Source: Hydrogenophaga sp.
Lineage (GTDB): Bacteria > Pseudomonadota > Gammaproteobacteria > Burkholderiales > Burkholderiaceae_C
Assembly: GCF_026125785.1 (NCBI RefSeq)
Contig: NZ_JAHCKL010000004.1
Coordinates: forward strand, 1-64,000
Direction of reading: 5' to 3'
DNA: 64,000 nucleotides
The position numbers were made by a program, and so were the translations under genes. Each line of letters begins with the position of its first letter. The first letter of the stretch is position 1. A model generated the notes under the pieces. That model worked only from the letters and a program-made list of their open reading frames with translations. It did not search any database and had not been told where the DNA came from. Positions 47,010-57,722 of this stretch are shown piece by piece.

Positions 47010-48080
47010 ATGAAAATTGCAGTTCTCCCCGGTGACGGCATCGGCACCGAAATCGTCGCCGAGGCCATCAGGGTCCTCAACGCGCTGGCCTTGCCCTTCG
47101 AGATGGAAACCGCCCTGGTGGGCGGCGCCGCCTACGAAGCCCATGGCCACCCACTGCCGGAATCCACGCTCAAGCTCGCCAAGGAAGCGGACGCCGTGCT
47201 GTTCGGCGCGGTGGGTGACTGGAAGTACGACAAGCTCGATCGGCCTCTGCGTCCCGAACAGGCCATCCTGGGGCTGCGCAAGAACCTCGGCCTGTTCGCC
47301 AACTTCCGGCCCGCCATCTGCTACCCCGAACTGGTCGGCGCCTCCAGCCTCAAGCCCGAGGTCATCGCCGGGCTCGACATCCTCATCATCCGTGAGCTCA
47401 CGGGCGACATCTACTTCGGCCAGCCGCGGGGGCGGCGCACCGCCACCGACGGTCATTTCCCCGGTGCCGAGGAGGCCTTCGACACCATGCGCTACAGCAA
47501 GCCGGAGATCGAGCGCATCGCCCACGTGGCCTTCCAGGCAGCCCGTAAACGCAACCGCAAGGTGACGAGTGTGGACAAGGCCAACGTGCTGGAAACCTTC
47601 CAGTTCTGGAAGGATGTGGTCACGGAGGTGCACCAGCAGTACCCGGACGTGGAGCTCGAGCACATGTATGTGGACAACGCGGCCATGCAACTCGTGCGTG
47701 CACCCAAGAAATTCGACGTGGTCGTCACGGGCAATATGTTTGGCGACATCCTCTCCGACGAGGCCTCCATGCTCACCGGCTCCATCGGCATGCTGCCGTC
47801 GGCATCGCTGAACACGAAGAACCAGGGCCTGTACGAGCCCAGCCATGGCAGCGCCCCTGACATCGCGGGCAAAGGCATAGCCAACCCGCTGGCCACGATT
47901 CTCTCGGCAGCCATGATGCTGCGTTTCAGCCTGAACCAGGAAGCCGCCGCCCAGCGTATCGAGGCAGCCGTGCAGAAGGTGCTGGCACAAGGCCTGCGTA
48001 CCGCCGACATCCACAGCGAAGGCACGACCAAGGTCGGCACGGCGGAAATGGGTGACGCCGTGCTGCGTGCGCTGGACTGA
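47010..48080 (+). CDS. leuB: 3-isopropylmalate dehydrogenase
   Basis: The 356-residue NAD-dependent enzyme decarboxylates 3-isopropylmalate. Visible marks are [15 protein letters not shown] at the start, [31 protein letters not shown] with the catalytic Lys, [19 protein letters not shown] with the metal-binding Asp residues, and [18 protein letters not shown] near the end. A terminator follows 26 bases after the stop. Confidence 0.98.
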   Translation: MKIAVLPGDGIGTEIVAEAIRVLNALALPFEMETALVGGAAYEAHGHPLPESTLKLAKEADAVLFGAVGDWKYDKLDRPLRPEQAILGLRKNLGLFANFRPAICYPELVGASSLKPEVIAGLDILIIRELTGDIYFGQPRGRRTATDGHFPGAEEAFDTMRYSKPEIERIAHVAFQAARKRNRKVTSVDKANVLETFQFWKDVVTEVHQQYPDVELEHMYVDNAAMQLVRAPKKFDVVVTGNMFGDILSDEASMLTGSIGMLPSASLNTKNQGLYEPSHGSAPDIAGKGIANPLATILSAAMMLRFSLNQEAAAQRIEAAVQKVLAQGLRTADIHSEGTTKVGTAEMGDAVLRALD

Positions 48081-48105
48081 CGGCACGCCGCCACACCATG
48101 CTCCC

Positions 48106-48130
48106 AAAGGCCATCCGCGGATGGCCTTTT
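48106..48130 (+). terminator. Rho-independent terminator after leuB
   Basis: AAAGGCCATC and GATGGCCTTT form a 10-bp stem around a CGCG loop and run into TTTT. It closes the leu operon and leaves asd to its own promoter. Confidence 0.9.
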
Positions 48131-48131
48131 C

Positions 48132-48160
48132 TCTTGGTTTCAAGCCGCTTCCGCTACAAT
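48132..48160 (+). promoter_or_regulatory. Predicted promoter of the asd leader
   Basis: TACAAT (48155–48160) is a good -10 box. TCTTGG (48132–48137) or TTGGTT (48134–48139) could be the -35 box, with 17 or 15 bases between. The start point would then fall at about 48166–48169, on or next to the ATG of the leader peptide, so the leader may be translated from a nearly leaderless transcript. Confidence 0.5.
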
Positions 48161-48168
48161 CCATACCC

Positions 48169-48270
48169 ATGTTTGCCGCCAGCACGTTCGCCCTGAACAC
48201 CGCACCCGCCGCCATGGCTGGTGTTGCCGCGCGCGCAATCTCCACCAAAACCACGACCATTAAGGGCTGA
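48169..48270 (+). CDS. Putative leader peptide controlling asd (Thr/Ile/Lys-rich end)
   Basis: This 33-codon frame ends in ISTKTTTIKG. The C-terminal ten codons comprise four Thr, two Ile and two Lys, amino acids made from the product of asd. The threonine operon leader of E. coli has a very similar composition (RISTTITTTITITT). The stop lies 99 bases before asd, and alternative hairpins follow immediately. An internal ATG at 48214 would give an 18-residue version with the same end. No ribosome binding site is seen. That it works as an attenuator is inference. Confidence 0.6.
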   Translation: MFAASTFALNTAPAAMAGVAARAISTKTTTIKG

Positions 48271-48274
48271 CCCA

Positions 48275-48344
48275 GTCCCGGTACCGTCGTGCGCCCTCCC
48301 CGGCCAGACGAGCCGGGCAAGTCGGTCCGGTCGGGACCTGTTTT
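48275..48344 (+). promoter_or_regulatory. Attenuator-like competing hairpins upstream of asd
   Basis: GGTCC (48324–48328) can pair with GGACC (48334–48338), followed by TGTTTT: a short intrinsic terminator. The same 3' strand as CGGGAC (48332–48337) can instead pair with GTCCCG (48275–48280), only five bases after the leader stop. A separate CCCGGC/GCCGGG stem (48299–48304 with 48312–48317) lies between. A ribosome at the leader stop would cover GTCCCG and favour the terminator; one stalled at the Thr codons would leave it free. Confidence 0.5.
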
Positions 48345-48369
48345 CTGTAACTTGAAAGGGCGTTTTCAA

Positions 48370-49500
48370 ATGAGCAAGTTGGTTGGTCTGGTCGGCTGGC
48401 GCGGCATGGTCGGCTCCGTGTTGATGGATCGCATGGTCGAGGAAAAAGACTTCGACCTGATCGAGCCCCTGTTTTTCTCCACCTCCAACGCCGGCGGCAA
48501 AGCACCGGCCATGGCGAAAAACGAAACCCGCCTGCAGGATGCCCATGACATCGCAGCCCTTCAGCGCTGCGACATCGTCATCACCGCGCAGGGCGGCGAC
48601 TACACCAACGAGGTCTACCCCAAATTGCGTGCGGCTGGCTGGAACGGCCACTGGATCGATGCAGCCTCGGCGCTGCGCATGGACAAGAATGCCGTGATCG
48701 TCCTGGACCCGGTGAACATGCCGGTCATCAAGAACGCCCTCGCCAAGGGCGGCAAGGACTGGATCGGCGGCAACTGCACGGTGAGCTGCATGCTCATGGG
48801 CGTGGGGGCGCTGTACAAGGCCGGCCTCGTCGAATGGATGAGCACGCAAACCTACCAGGCGGCATCGGGCGGCGGCGCGCAACACATGCGTGAGCTGCTC
48901 ACGCAATACGGCACGCTCAACGCCGAAGTCAGAGACCTGCTGGACGACCCCAAGAGCGCCATTCTGGAAATCGACCGCAAGGTCATCGCACGCCAGCGCG
49001 CGCTCAGCGGCGCGGAAACGGCCAATTTCGGCGTTCCCCTGGGTGGCTCGCTGATTCCCTGGATCGACAAGGACCTGGGCAACGGCGTGTCCAAGGAAGA
49101 ATGGAAGGGCATGGCCGAGACCAACAAGATCCTCGGTATGGGCGAGGACTTCGGCTCTGCGGCCATTCCGGTCGACGGCTTCTGCGTGCGCGTTGGCGCC
49201 ATGCGCTGCCACAGCCAGGCCCTGACCTTCAAGCTGAAGAAAGATGTGCCGCTGGCCGACGTCGAAGCCATGATCGCCGCCGACAACGCATGGGTGAAGG
49301 TCGTGCCCAACACACGCGAAGCCACCGTGCGCGACCTGACACCTGTGGCGGTGACCGGCACGATGACCATCCCCGTGGGACGCATCCGCAAGCTGGCCAT
49401 GGGGCCTGAGTACCTGGGTGCCTTCACCATCGGTGACCAATTGCTCTGGGGCGCGGCGGAACCGCTGCGCCGCATGCTGCGCATCCTGCTCGACGCCTGA
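48370..49500 (+). CDS. asd: Aspartate-semialdehyde dehydrogenase
   Basis: The 376-residue enzyme makes aspartate semialdehyde, the branch point to lysine, threonine, methionine and isoleucine. It is of the E. coli type: [18 protein letters not shown] with the NADP site, the catalytic Cys136 in [12 protein letters not shown], and the substrate Arg in [16 protein letters not shown]. The ATG at 48370 follows AAAGGG. A Thr/Ile/Lys-coding leader and alternative hairpins upstream suggest attenuation by its end products. Confidence 0.97.
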   Translation: MSKLVGLVGWRGMVGSVLMDRMVEEKDFDLIEPLFFSTSNAGGKAPAMAKNETRLQDAHDIAALQRCDIVITAQGGDYTNEVYPKLRAAGWNGHWIDAASALRMDKNAVIVLDPVNMPVIKNALAKGGKDWIGGNCTVSCMLMGVGALYKAGLVEWMSTQTYQAASGGGAQHMRELLTQYGTLNAEVRDLLDDPKSAILEIDRKVIARQRALSGAETANFGVPLGGSLIPWIDKDLGNGVSKEEWKGMAETNKILGMGEDFGSAAIPVDGFCVRVGAMRCHSQALTFKLKKDVPLADVEAMIAADNAWVKVVPNTREATVRDLTPVAVTGTMTIPVGRIRKLAMGPEYLGAFTIGDQLLWGAAEPLRRMLRILLDA

Positions 49501-49520
49501 TGCCCCTGATGGGCAGGTAA

Positions 49521-49552
49521 CAACGTGATTCGGCTGATGCCGAATCACGTTG
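49521..49552. repeat. Perfect 14-bp inverted repeat between asd and fimV
   Basis: CAACGTGATTCGGC and GCCGAATCACGTTG flank a TGAT loop, 20 bases after the asd stop. The stem is perfect, but no T-tract follows on either side, so it is not a standard terminator. It may stabilise the asd mRNA end, act as a terminator with help, or be a DNA binding site. Confidence 0.7.
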
Positions 49553-49682
49553 CGCCTCTGCAACGCGAAAACCGGCTGTATCCCGACAGACGACCGGCTG
49601 AGAAACTCAAGCGGATTCTCAGCTTGTCACCGTAATCTGTTGATGTTAAGGTCAATTCTCGGTTTTTTACGTCGAGGTCCAA

Positions 49683-52478
49683 GTGCCATCCACCCCCCGT
49701 CACACCCCATCCCCGAAGACGCATCGCGTGCAACAAAGCGTTGGCATGCGAGGTCTGGTCCGGTTGCATGCGGTCGCTGCGGCGGCGATGCTGTGCGCGG
49801 GCTTCCTGCAGCCGACCGATGCCCAGGCCCTGGCCCTGGGTCGCGTGGTCGTCCAATCGGCGCTGGGCGAACCCCTTCGGGCCGAAATTGACGTTCCCGA
49901 CATCAACAACGAAGAGGCATCCAGCCTGCGTGTGAATCTCGCACCCGCCGAGGCCTTCCGTGCGGCCGGCATCGATCTCAACGCCGCACTGAGCACCCTG
50001 CAAATCAGCCTGCAACGCCGCGCGGATGGCCGCGCCTACCTGCGGCTGACCAGCGCACGCCCGATCACCGAGCCTTTCGTGGACCTGATCGTGGAAGCCA
50101 ACTGGGCCTCCGGCCGCATCGTGCGCGACTACACCTTGCTCTTCGACCCGCCCAACCTGCGCGCCGCGCAGCAGCCCGCGCCGCTGGCACCGGGTGTGAG
50201 CAGCACGCCACCCGCCACCACGGCGCAGGCACCTCGCCCCATTCCTCCGGTCGCGCAGGCGCCGACACCACCGGCCACCGCGCCCGCCCCGGCACCGGTT
50301 GCCCGCACAGCTCCCGCCCCCGCGCCCACACCTGCTGCGCGCACCCCTGCGCCTGCACCTGCTCCTTCTGCCGGTAGCGGCAACCAGCAGGTTCGCGTGC
50401 GAGCGGGGGACACCGCTGGCGCCATCGCCGCAGCCAATCGCCCAGCCCAGGTGTCGTTGGACCAGATGCTCGTGGCCATGCTGCGGGCCAACCCGAACGC
50501 CTTCATCGACGGCAACGTCAACCGCATCAAGGCTGGCACGGTGCTGGACATGCCGGCGGCCCAGGAAGCGGCGGCGGTCAGCCCTGGTGAAGCACGCCAG
50601 ACCATCGCGGCCCAGAGCCGCGATTTCAACGAATTCCGCCGCCGTCTGGCGGGCAGCGCGCCAGCCGCGGGCGTAGCCGCTGCGGACCGGCAAGCCGCAG
50701 GCCGCGTGCAGACGGAGGTACAGGAAGCCAAACCTGCCGCGCCCTCACCGGACAAGCTCACGCTGTCCAAGGAAGCCACCGTCACCGGACAGGGCAGCCG
50801 CGAGGACCAGATCGCCAAGGAGCGTCAGGCGCAGGATCTGTCGAACCGCAGGGCTGAGTTGTCACGCAACATCGAAGAGCTCTCCAAGCTGGGTGCTGGC
50901 ACGCCGCCAGCCGCAGCGCCAGCGCCTGCCGCCCCGGCAGCTGCAGCGCCAGCCACTCCAGCGGCGGTAGCGCCAGCGCCCGCCGCACCGGCACCCGCGG
51001 CCGATGCAGGCACCAGCGTGGCGCCAGCGGTGACCATACCGACCACACCTCCGCCCGAAGCCAGTGCGTCGGCGCCAGTCGAGGCGGTCGCCCCCGCGGC
51101 ACCGGCCGCCGAAACCGCCGCTTCTGCGCCATCGACCACACCCTCTGTGGCCACAGCGCCGCGCCCGGTACCCGTGCCGTTGCCCGACGAGCCAACCTTC
51201 CTCGAACAACTGCGCGACAACCCTCTGGTGCTGCCGCTGGCCGGCGGTTTGGCCGTGCTGCTGGCCGCACTCGGCTTCTACCGCATGCGCCAGCGCAAGC
51301 ACGGCGCCAACGTGGACAGCTCATTCCTGGAAAGCCGGCTGCAGCCGGACTCCTTCTTCGGCTCCAGCGGCGGCCAGCGCATCGACACCGCCGAATCGGT
51401 CGCCTCGGGATCGTCCATGGTGTACTCACCCAGTCAGCTCGACGCGGCTGGCGACGTGGACCCTGTGGCCGAGGCAGACGTTTACCTGGCCTATGGCCGT
51501 GACCTGCAGGCCGAGGAAATCCTCAAGGAAGCCATGCGCAGCACGCCTACGCGGGTGGCCATTCACAACAAGCTGCTGGAAATTTATGCCAAACGGCGCG
51601 ATGCACGCGCCTTCGAGGTCGTGGCCACCGAAGCGTACGGCCTCACGCAAGGCCAGGGCCCCGAGTGGGAGCACGCCTGCGAAATGGGCCGCGAACTGGA
51701 CCCCTCCAACCCGCTGTACCAGCCTGGAGGAGCGCCTGCGGTGAAGGCCGCCGCCGCAGCCGGCGTGATCGGTGCTGGCGCCAACACCATGCCCTTCGGC
51801 AGCAGCACGCTGGCCGAGGCCACGGGCGCAGCCACTCCATCGGGCATGGGCAGCCTGGACCTGGACCTGGACTTCTCTCTGGATGAGCCTTCCGCTCCCG
51901 CGCCGCTGGACAACAAGGCCGCTGGCGGCCCCGCCCTGGAAGACCCCGTGTTTTCGGGCATGGACGACCTGCAGATCACCGAAGACCTGACGCGCCAACC
52001 ACCCGTCCAGGACGATGCCCCTTCCTCGATGTCGATGGACTTCGATCTGGACTTTCCCTCTGGCCCGGCGCCGCTGAGCCCCTCGACGGACGCCGCGGCC
52101 GCCAGCGAGACCACGGCCACATCCGTGCGCGGATCCCTCGGGCAGGAGGTGCCTCCGCTGTCCATGGACCTCGACGCGCCGGTCTCGGCCGCTGCCGAGC
52201 CGTTCAGCCAGCCTGCGGTACCGGAATTGATGTCTTTCAACCTGAACGACATCAACCTGGAATTGGACAACCCTGCGGCGCAGCCTGCCGCGGACGACGT
52301 CACCCGTTCGGGACGCCTGACGGAAGAGAATCCACTGGAAACCAAGCTCTCGCTGGCGGAGGAGTTCCGCGCCATTGGTGATTTCGAAGGCGCCCGCTCG
52401 CTGGCGGAAGAGGTGCTTGCCGAGGCCTCCGGCACCCTCAAGACCAAGGCCGGCACTTTCCTGGCTGATCTGGCCTGA
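49683..52478 (+). CDS. fimV: FimV-family peptidoglycan-binding/TPR protein
   Basis: The 931-residue protein resembles FimV, an inner-membrane hub for type IV pilus and polar functions. It has a signal segment, an N-terminal domain opening LGRVVVQSALGEPLRAEIDVP, a LysM-like domain (about 237–295), a long Ala/Pro-rich linker, one membrane helix (about 515–535), an acidic cytoplasmic region and a C-terminal FimV/TPR motif (ETKLSLAEEFRAIGDFEGARSL, near 890–931). I chose GTG at 49683 because GAGG lies five bases upstream; an ATG at 49746 is the alternative. It is followed by truA with an 8-base gap. Confidence 0.93.
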   Translation: MPSTPRHTPSPKTHRVQQSVGMRGLVRLHAVAAAAMLCAGFLQPTDAQALALGRVVVQSALGEPLRAEIDVPDINNEEASSLRVNLAPAEAFRAAGIDLNAALSTLQISLQRRADGRAYLRLTSARPITEPFVDLIVEANWASGRIVRDYTLLFDPPNLRAAQQPAPLAPGVSSTPPATTAQAPRPIPPVAQAPTPPATAPAPAPVARTAPAPAPTPAARTPAPAPAPSAGSGNQQVRVRAGDTAGAIAAANRPAQVSLDQMLVAMLRANPNAFIDGNVNRIKAGTVLDMPAAQEAAAVSPGEARQTIAAQSRDFNEFRRRLAGSAPAAGVAAADRQAAGRVQTEVQEAKPAAPSPDKLTLSKEATVTGQGSREDQIAKERQAQDLSNRRAELSRNIEELSKLGAGTPPAAAPAPAAPAAAAPATPAAVAPAPAAPAPAADAGTSVAPAVTIPTTPPPEASASAPVEAVAPAAPAAETAASAPSTTPSVATAPRPVPVPLPDEPTFLEQLRDNPLVLPLAGGLAVLLAALGFYRMRQRKHGANVDSSFLESRLQPDSFFGSSGGQRIDTAESVASGSSMVYSPSQLDAAGDVDPVAEADVYLAYGRDLQAEEILKEAMRSTPTRVAIHNKLLEIYAKRRDARAFEVVATEAYGLTQGQGPEWEHACEMGRELDPSNPLYQPGGAPAVKAAAAAGVIGAGANTMPFGSSTLAEATGAATPSGMGSLDLDLDFSLDEPSAPAPLDNKAAGGPALEDPVFSGMDDLQITEDLTRQPPVQDDAPSSMSMDFDLDFPSGPAPLSPSTDAAAASETTATSVRGSLGQEVPPLSMDLDAPVSAAAEPFSQPAVPELMSFNLNDINLELDNPAAQPAADDVTRSGRLTEENPLETKLSLAEEFRAIGDFEGARSLAEEVLAEASGTLKTKAGTFLADLA

Positions 52479-52486
52479 ACGACGCC

Positions 52487-53314
52487 TTGCCCCCTGCCCA
52501 GTCAGCGGACGTCCCCGGACATCCGCTCCAGCGCGTTGCGCTGGGTGTGAGCTACAACGGACGCCACTACGACGGCTGGCAAAGCCAGCCGGGTGGCCGC
52601 ACCGTACAAGACCATCTGGAACGCGCGCTCACCCAGTTCACGGCCGACGAGCCGGTGCGCACCCTGTGCGCAGGGCGGACAGACGCCGGCGTACACGGTC
52701 TCATGCAAGTGGTGCACTTCGATACCGCCCTGTCCCGCTCGGACTACGCCTGGATGCGGGGAACCAATCGCTTCCTGCCAGCCGACATCGCCGTGCAATG
52801 GGCCCGCCATGTTCCGGCCAGCTTCCATGCCAGGGCCAGCGCGCTCGCCCGCCGCTACGCCTACGTGCTGCTGGAATCGCCGGTACGTCCCAGCGTGGAT
52901 GAAGGTCAGGTCGGCTGGGTGTTCCGGCCACTGTCCATGGCACCCATGCAGGAAGCCGCGCAGATGCTGATCGGCCTGCACGACTTCACCTCTTTTCGTG
53001 CTGCGCAGTGCCAGGCCCACTCGCCAGTGAAGGAGATGCTGCGGGTGGACATCGCGCGGCGTGGCGCCTACTGGCGCTTCGAGTTCGAGGCCACGGCCTT
53101 CCTGCACCACATGATCCGCAACATCATGGGCTGCCTGATGGCCATTGGCACCGGCAACCGCCCGGCAACTTGGATGGGTGAGGTGCTGAAAGCCCGCAGC
53201 CGCGACGCGGCGGCCCCCACCTTTTCCCCGGACGGCCTGTACTTTCTTGGCCCGGTATACGATCCCGCGCTGAATCTGCCGGACCGTACGCCCGCTTTCG
53301 ACTGGCTGCCATGA
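52487..53314 (+). CDS. truA: tRNA pseudouridine(38–40) synthase, TTG start
   Basis: TruA modifies uridines in the tRNA anticodon arm. The 275-residue protein has the catalytic Asp66 in CAGRTDAGVHGLMQVVHFD, the start LGVSYNGRHYDGWQSQ and the C-terminal FLHHMIRNIMGCL. No ATG precedes the conserved start; TTG at 52487, eight bases after the fimV stop, is the best choice. It overlaps trpF by four bases. Confidence 0.95.
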   Translation: MPPAQSADVPGHPLQRVALGVSYNGRHYDGWQSQPGGRTVQDHLERALTQFTADEPVRTLCAGRTDAGVHGLMQVVHFDTALSRSDYAWMRGTNRFLPADIAVQWARHVPASFHARASALARRYAYVLLESPVRPSVDEGQVGWVFRPLSMAPMQEAAQMLIGLHDFTSFRAAQCQAHSPVKEMLRVDIARRGAYWRFEFEATAFLHHMIRNIMGCLMAIGTGNRPATWMGEVLKARSRDAAAPTFSPDGLYFLGPVYDPALNLPDRTPAFDWLP

Positions 53315-53997
53315 ACAACCCAGCTCACCGCACCCGCATCAAGATCTGCGGCCTGACACGCGAAGGCGACGTGCAGACGGCCGTGCGCGCGGGCGCAGAT
53401 GCCGTGGGTTTCGTGCTGTACGAGAAGAGTCCACGCCATGTGACGCCGCAGCGCGCGGGCGAACTGGCCCGGCATGTGCCCGCCTTCGTCACCCCGGTGC
53501 TGCTTTTCGTGAACGCCAGTCCGGAGTACATCGAGCAAGCCTGCCGCGCCGTACCCCAGGCGCTGCTGCAGTTCCATGGGGACGAATCCCCCGCCGAATG
53601 TGCCGCAGCGACCCGCCCCTTCCTGCGTGCCGCCCGCATTCCCACAGGGACCGCTGGCCAGACCTTCGATCTCCTAAAATACGCGTCTGACTTCTCGGCC
53701 GCCCAGGCCATCCTGCTCGACGCACTGGTGGATGGTTATGGCGGCGGTGGTCAATCCTTCGACTGGACAGCCTTCCCTTGGTCACATCCACTTCTAAACG
53801 CCAGCTCTCGCCTCGTTTTGTCTGGTGGACTCACGCCTGCAAACGTGACCGATGGCATCCTGCGCGTACGGCCCTGGGCCGTTGACGTGAGCTCGGGCGT
53901 CGAAATGTCCAAAGGCATCAAGGACGCCGACAAGATGCTCGCCTTCGTGGCCGCCGTGCGAGCGGCCGATGCGCAGATATCCCGCCAGCCTGGCTAG
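53311..53997 (+). CDS. trpF: Phosphoribosylanthranilate isomerase
   Basis: TrpF carries out the third step of tryptophan synthesis. The 228-residue TIM-barrel protein shows TRIKICGLT with the catalytic Cys13, LLQFHGDESPAEC, the catalytic Asp in LLDALVDGYGGGGQSFDW and LSGGLTPANVTDGI, followed by VDVSSGVEMSKGIKDADKM. It overlaps truA by four bases and precedes trpB by 54 bases. Confidence 0.97.
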   Translation: MNNPAHRTRIKICGLTREGDVQTAVRAGADAVGFVLYEKSPRHVTPQRAGELARHVPAFVTPVLLFVNASPEYIEQACRAVPQALLQFHGDESPAECAAATRPFLRAARIPTGTAGQTFDLLKYASDFSAAQAILLDALVDGYGGGGQSFDWTAFPWSHPLLNASSRLVLSGGLTPANVTDGILRVRPWAVDVSSGVEMSKGIKDADKMLAFVAAVRAADAQISRQPG

Positions 53998-54051
53998 CGC
54001 GCCCTTTATTCGGGGCCCCGGGCGGCGACCGAACCGGAAAGACACCCCTTC

Positions 54052-55316
<1,265 letters not shown>

Positions 55317-55320
<4 letters not shown>

Positions 55321-56126
55321 ACCGCATCGATGCCACTTTGAACGCGCTGAAGGCCCAGAACCGCAAGGCGCTCATCCCCTTCGTCACGGCAGGCTTTCCG
55401 TTTGCCGACATCACGCCGGACCTGATGCATGGCATGGCCGAGGCCGGCGCAGACATCATCGAACTGGGTGTGCCGTTTTCGGACCCCTCCGCCGATGGCC
55501 CCGTGATCCAGAAGGCCGGCGACCGAGCGCTGGCACTGGGCATTGGCCTGACCCAGGTGCTCGCCATGGTGCGCGGCTTCCGCGAGCGCAACAGCACGAC
55601 GCCGGTGGTGCTCATGGGTTACGCCAACCCGATCGAACGCTACGACCAGAAGCACGGGGCCGGCGCCTTCGTGCGCGATGCCAGCGCAGCCGGGGTCGAT
55701 GGCGTGCTGGTGGTGGACTACCCACCCGAAGAGTGCGAAGCTTTCGCCGAGGCGTTGCGCGCCCATGGCATGGACCTGATCTTTCTGCTTGCGCCCACCT
55801 CCACCGACGAACGCATGGCCCAGGTGGCGCGCATAGCCAGCGGTTATGTGTACTACGTGTCTCTCAAAGGTGTCACCGGTGCCGGCACCCTGGACGTTGC
55901 TCAGGTCGAGGCCATGCTGCCGCGAATCCGGCAGCACGTGCACATTCCGGTGGGCGTGGGCTTCGGCATCCGCGATGCCGAAACCGCCCGCGCAATTGGC
56001 CGAGCGGCCGACGCGGTGGTGATCGGGAGCCGGATCATCCAGCTCATCGAGAACGAGCCGCACGAAAAAGTGGTTGCCGTGGCGGCCCAATTCCTTCGCA
56101 CCATCCGAAAAGCGCTGGACGCATAA
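55317..56126 (+). CDS. trpA: Tryptophan synthase alpha chain
   Basis: The 269-residue TIM-barrel subunit splits indole-3-glycerol phosphate. It shows [11 protein letters not shown], the catalytic Glu in [17 protein letters not shown], the catalytic Asp in [13 protein letters not shown] and [15 protein letters not shown]. It partners TrpB. Confidence 0.98.
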
Positions 56127-56166
56127 TCCGCCCACTGTGCCCCCTGGGCATCCGAAAGGAGTACAC

Positions 56167-57045
56167 ATGTCCTGGCTCGAAAAGCTGCTCCCCCCCAAGA
56201 TCACCCCCACCGACCCCACGGAACGCCGCAGCGTGCCCGAAGGCCTGTGGATCAAGTGCCCAAGCTGCGAGGCGGTGCTCTACAAGAACGACCTGGAAAA
56301 GAACCAGAACGTCTGCCCGCACTGCAGCCACCACCACCGCATGGGTGCGCGGGCCCGGCTCAATGCGTTCCTGGATGCGGAAGGCCGCTACGAGATCGGC
56401 CAGGAAGTGCTGCCGGTCGATGCCCTGAAGTTCAAGGACAGCCGCAAGTACCCAGAACGCCTGAAGGACGCGCTGGAAACCACCGGCGAGACCGACGCCC
56501 TGATCGTCATGGGCGGTTCGGTGCTGGGCATCAGTGTGGTGGTCTCGTGCTTCGAGTTCGATTTCATGGGCGGCTCCATGGGTTCGGTCGTTGGCGAACG
56601 TTTCGTCCGGGGCGTCGAGGAAGCCATTGCGCAGAAGGTGCCGTTCATTTGTTTCACCGCCACCGGTGGTGCCCGCATGCAGGAGGGCCTGCTGTCGCTG
56701 ATGCAGATGGCCAAGACCAACGCCGCACTGACGCGCCTGGCCAAGAAGGGCCTGCCTTACGTCAGTGTGCTCACTGACCCCACCATGGGCGGCGTGAGCG
56801 CTGGCTTCGCGTTCATGGGCGACGTGGTGATCGCCGAACCCAAGGCGCTGATTGGATTCGCCGGCCCACGCGTGATCGAGAACACGGTGCGTGTAAAGCT
56901 GCCTGAGGGCTTTCAGCGTGCCGAGTTCCTTCAGACCAAGGGCGCGGTGGATTTCATCTGCGACCGGCGTGAGCTGCGCGGCCGCGTGGCCAACCTGCTG
57001 GCCATGATGCAGCGCCAGAGTGCCGACGCGGTGGTCGACGATTGA
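56167..57045 (+). CDS. accD: Acetyl-CoA carboxylase carboxyltransferase beta subunit
   Basis: AccD, with AccA, transfers the carboxyl group from biotin to acetyl-CoA for fatty-acid synthesis. The 292-residue protein has the zinc ribbon C31, C34, C50, C53 and the crotonase-like core with [24 protein letters not shown] and [14 protein letters not shown] chose the ATG at 56167 from the conserved start SWLEKLLPP. The trpA–accD neighbourhood is common in Burkholderiales. Confidence 0.98.
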   Translation: MSWLEKLLPPKITPTDPTERRSVPEGLWIKCPSCEAVLYKNDLEKNQNVCPHCSHHHRMGARARLNAFLDAEGRYEIGQEVLPVDALKFKDSRKYPERLKDALETTGETDALIVMGGSVLGISVVVSCFEFDFMGGSMGSVVGERFVRGVEEAIAQKVPFICFTATGGARMQEGLLSLMQMAKTNAALTRLAKKGLPYVSVLTDPTMGGVSAGFAFMGDVVIAEPKALIGFAGPRVIENTVRVKLPEGFQRAEFLQTKGAVDFICDRRELRGRVANLLAMMQRQSADAVVDD

Positions 57046-57719
57046 ATGCCACGCCCGTGCACGGGCCTCTGACGCTTTCGCAGCTTCCGCTGTTCCCGCT
57101 GCAAACCGTTCTTTTCCCAGACGGCTGGCTGCCTCTGCGCATCTTCGAGGTGCGCTACCTCGACATGATTGGGCGCTGCCACAAGGAAGGTGCCCCGTTT
57201 GGCGTGGTCTGCCTGACCGAAGGCAGCGAGGTTCGACGCATGGACCCATCGGCCAGCCAGGGGAGCGGCTTTGCGAAGGAAGCGTTTCATGCGGTAGGCA
57301 CGCTCGCCCGCATCGTGTCCCTGGAGCGCCCGCAGCCCGGATTGATGATGATCCAGTGCCAGGGTACGCAGCGTTTTCAGGTCGTGCAACGCAGCCAGTT
57401 GCCGCATGGACTGTGGATGGCCGACGTGCAACTGGACGATGCGGACAAGGCCGTGCCCGTGCCCGAGCATCTCGCAGGCTGCCGTGAAGCCCTGCAGCGC
57501 CTGCTGCAGAACCTGCCCTCACAACATCCCGATCAGCTCTCGCAATTGCCCCTACAACCACCCTACCGATGGGACGACAGCGGATGGCTGGCCAACCGCT
57601 GGGCCGAGCTTTTGCCTGCGCCCATGGCGCTCAAGCAGCGTTTGATGGCACTGGACAACCCGCTGCTGCGCCTGGAACTGGTGGCCGACCTGCTGGATCG
57701 CCTCGGGCTGGAGCACTGA
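57042..57719 (+). CDS. LON substrate-binding domain protein
   Basis: The 225-residue protein consists of a stand-alone N-terminal Lon (PUA-like) domain: [38 protein letters not shown] and a C-terminal helical part with LLDRLGLEH. It has no ATPase or protease domain. The function of such proteins is not established. No ATG fits; TTG at 57042 overlaps the accD stop, and GTG at 57057 is the alternative. It converges with nagZ, with 3 bases between the stops. Confidence 0.88.
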   Translation: MNATPVHGPLTLSQLPLFPLQTVLFPDGWLPLRIFEVRYLDMIGRCHKEGAPFGVVCLTEGSEVRRMDPSASQGSGFAKEAFHAVGTLARIVSLERPQPGLMMIQCQGTQRFQVVQRSQLPHGLWMADVQLDDADKAVPVPEHLAGCREALQRLLQNLPSQHPDQLSQLPLQPPYRWDDSGWLANRWAELLPAPMALKQRLMALDNPLLRLELVADLLDRLGLEH

Positions 57720-57722
57720 GAT

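Noticed and set aside
54011-54020. CGGGGCCCCG palindrome between trpF and trpB
   Set aside because: It is a short GC palindrome with no loop or T-tract in a tightly packed operon; chance is a sufficient explanation.
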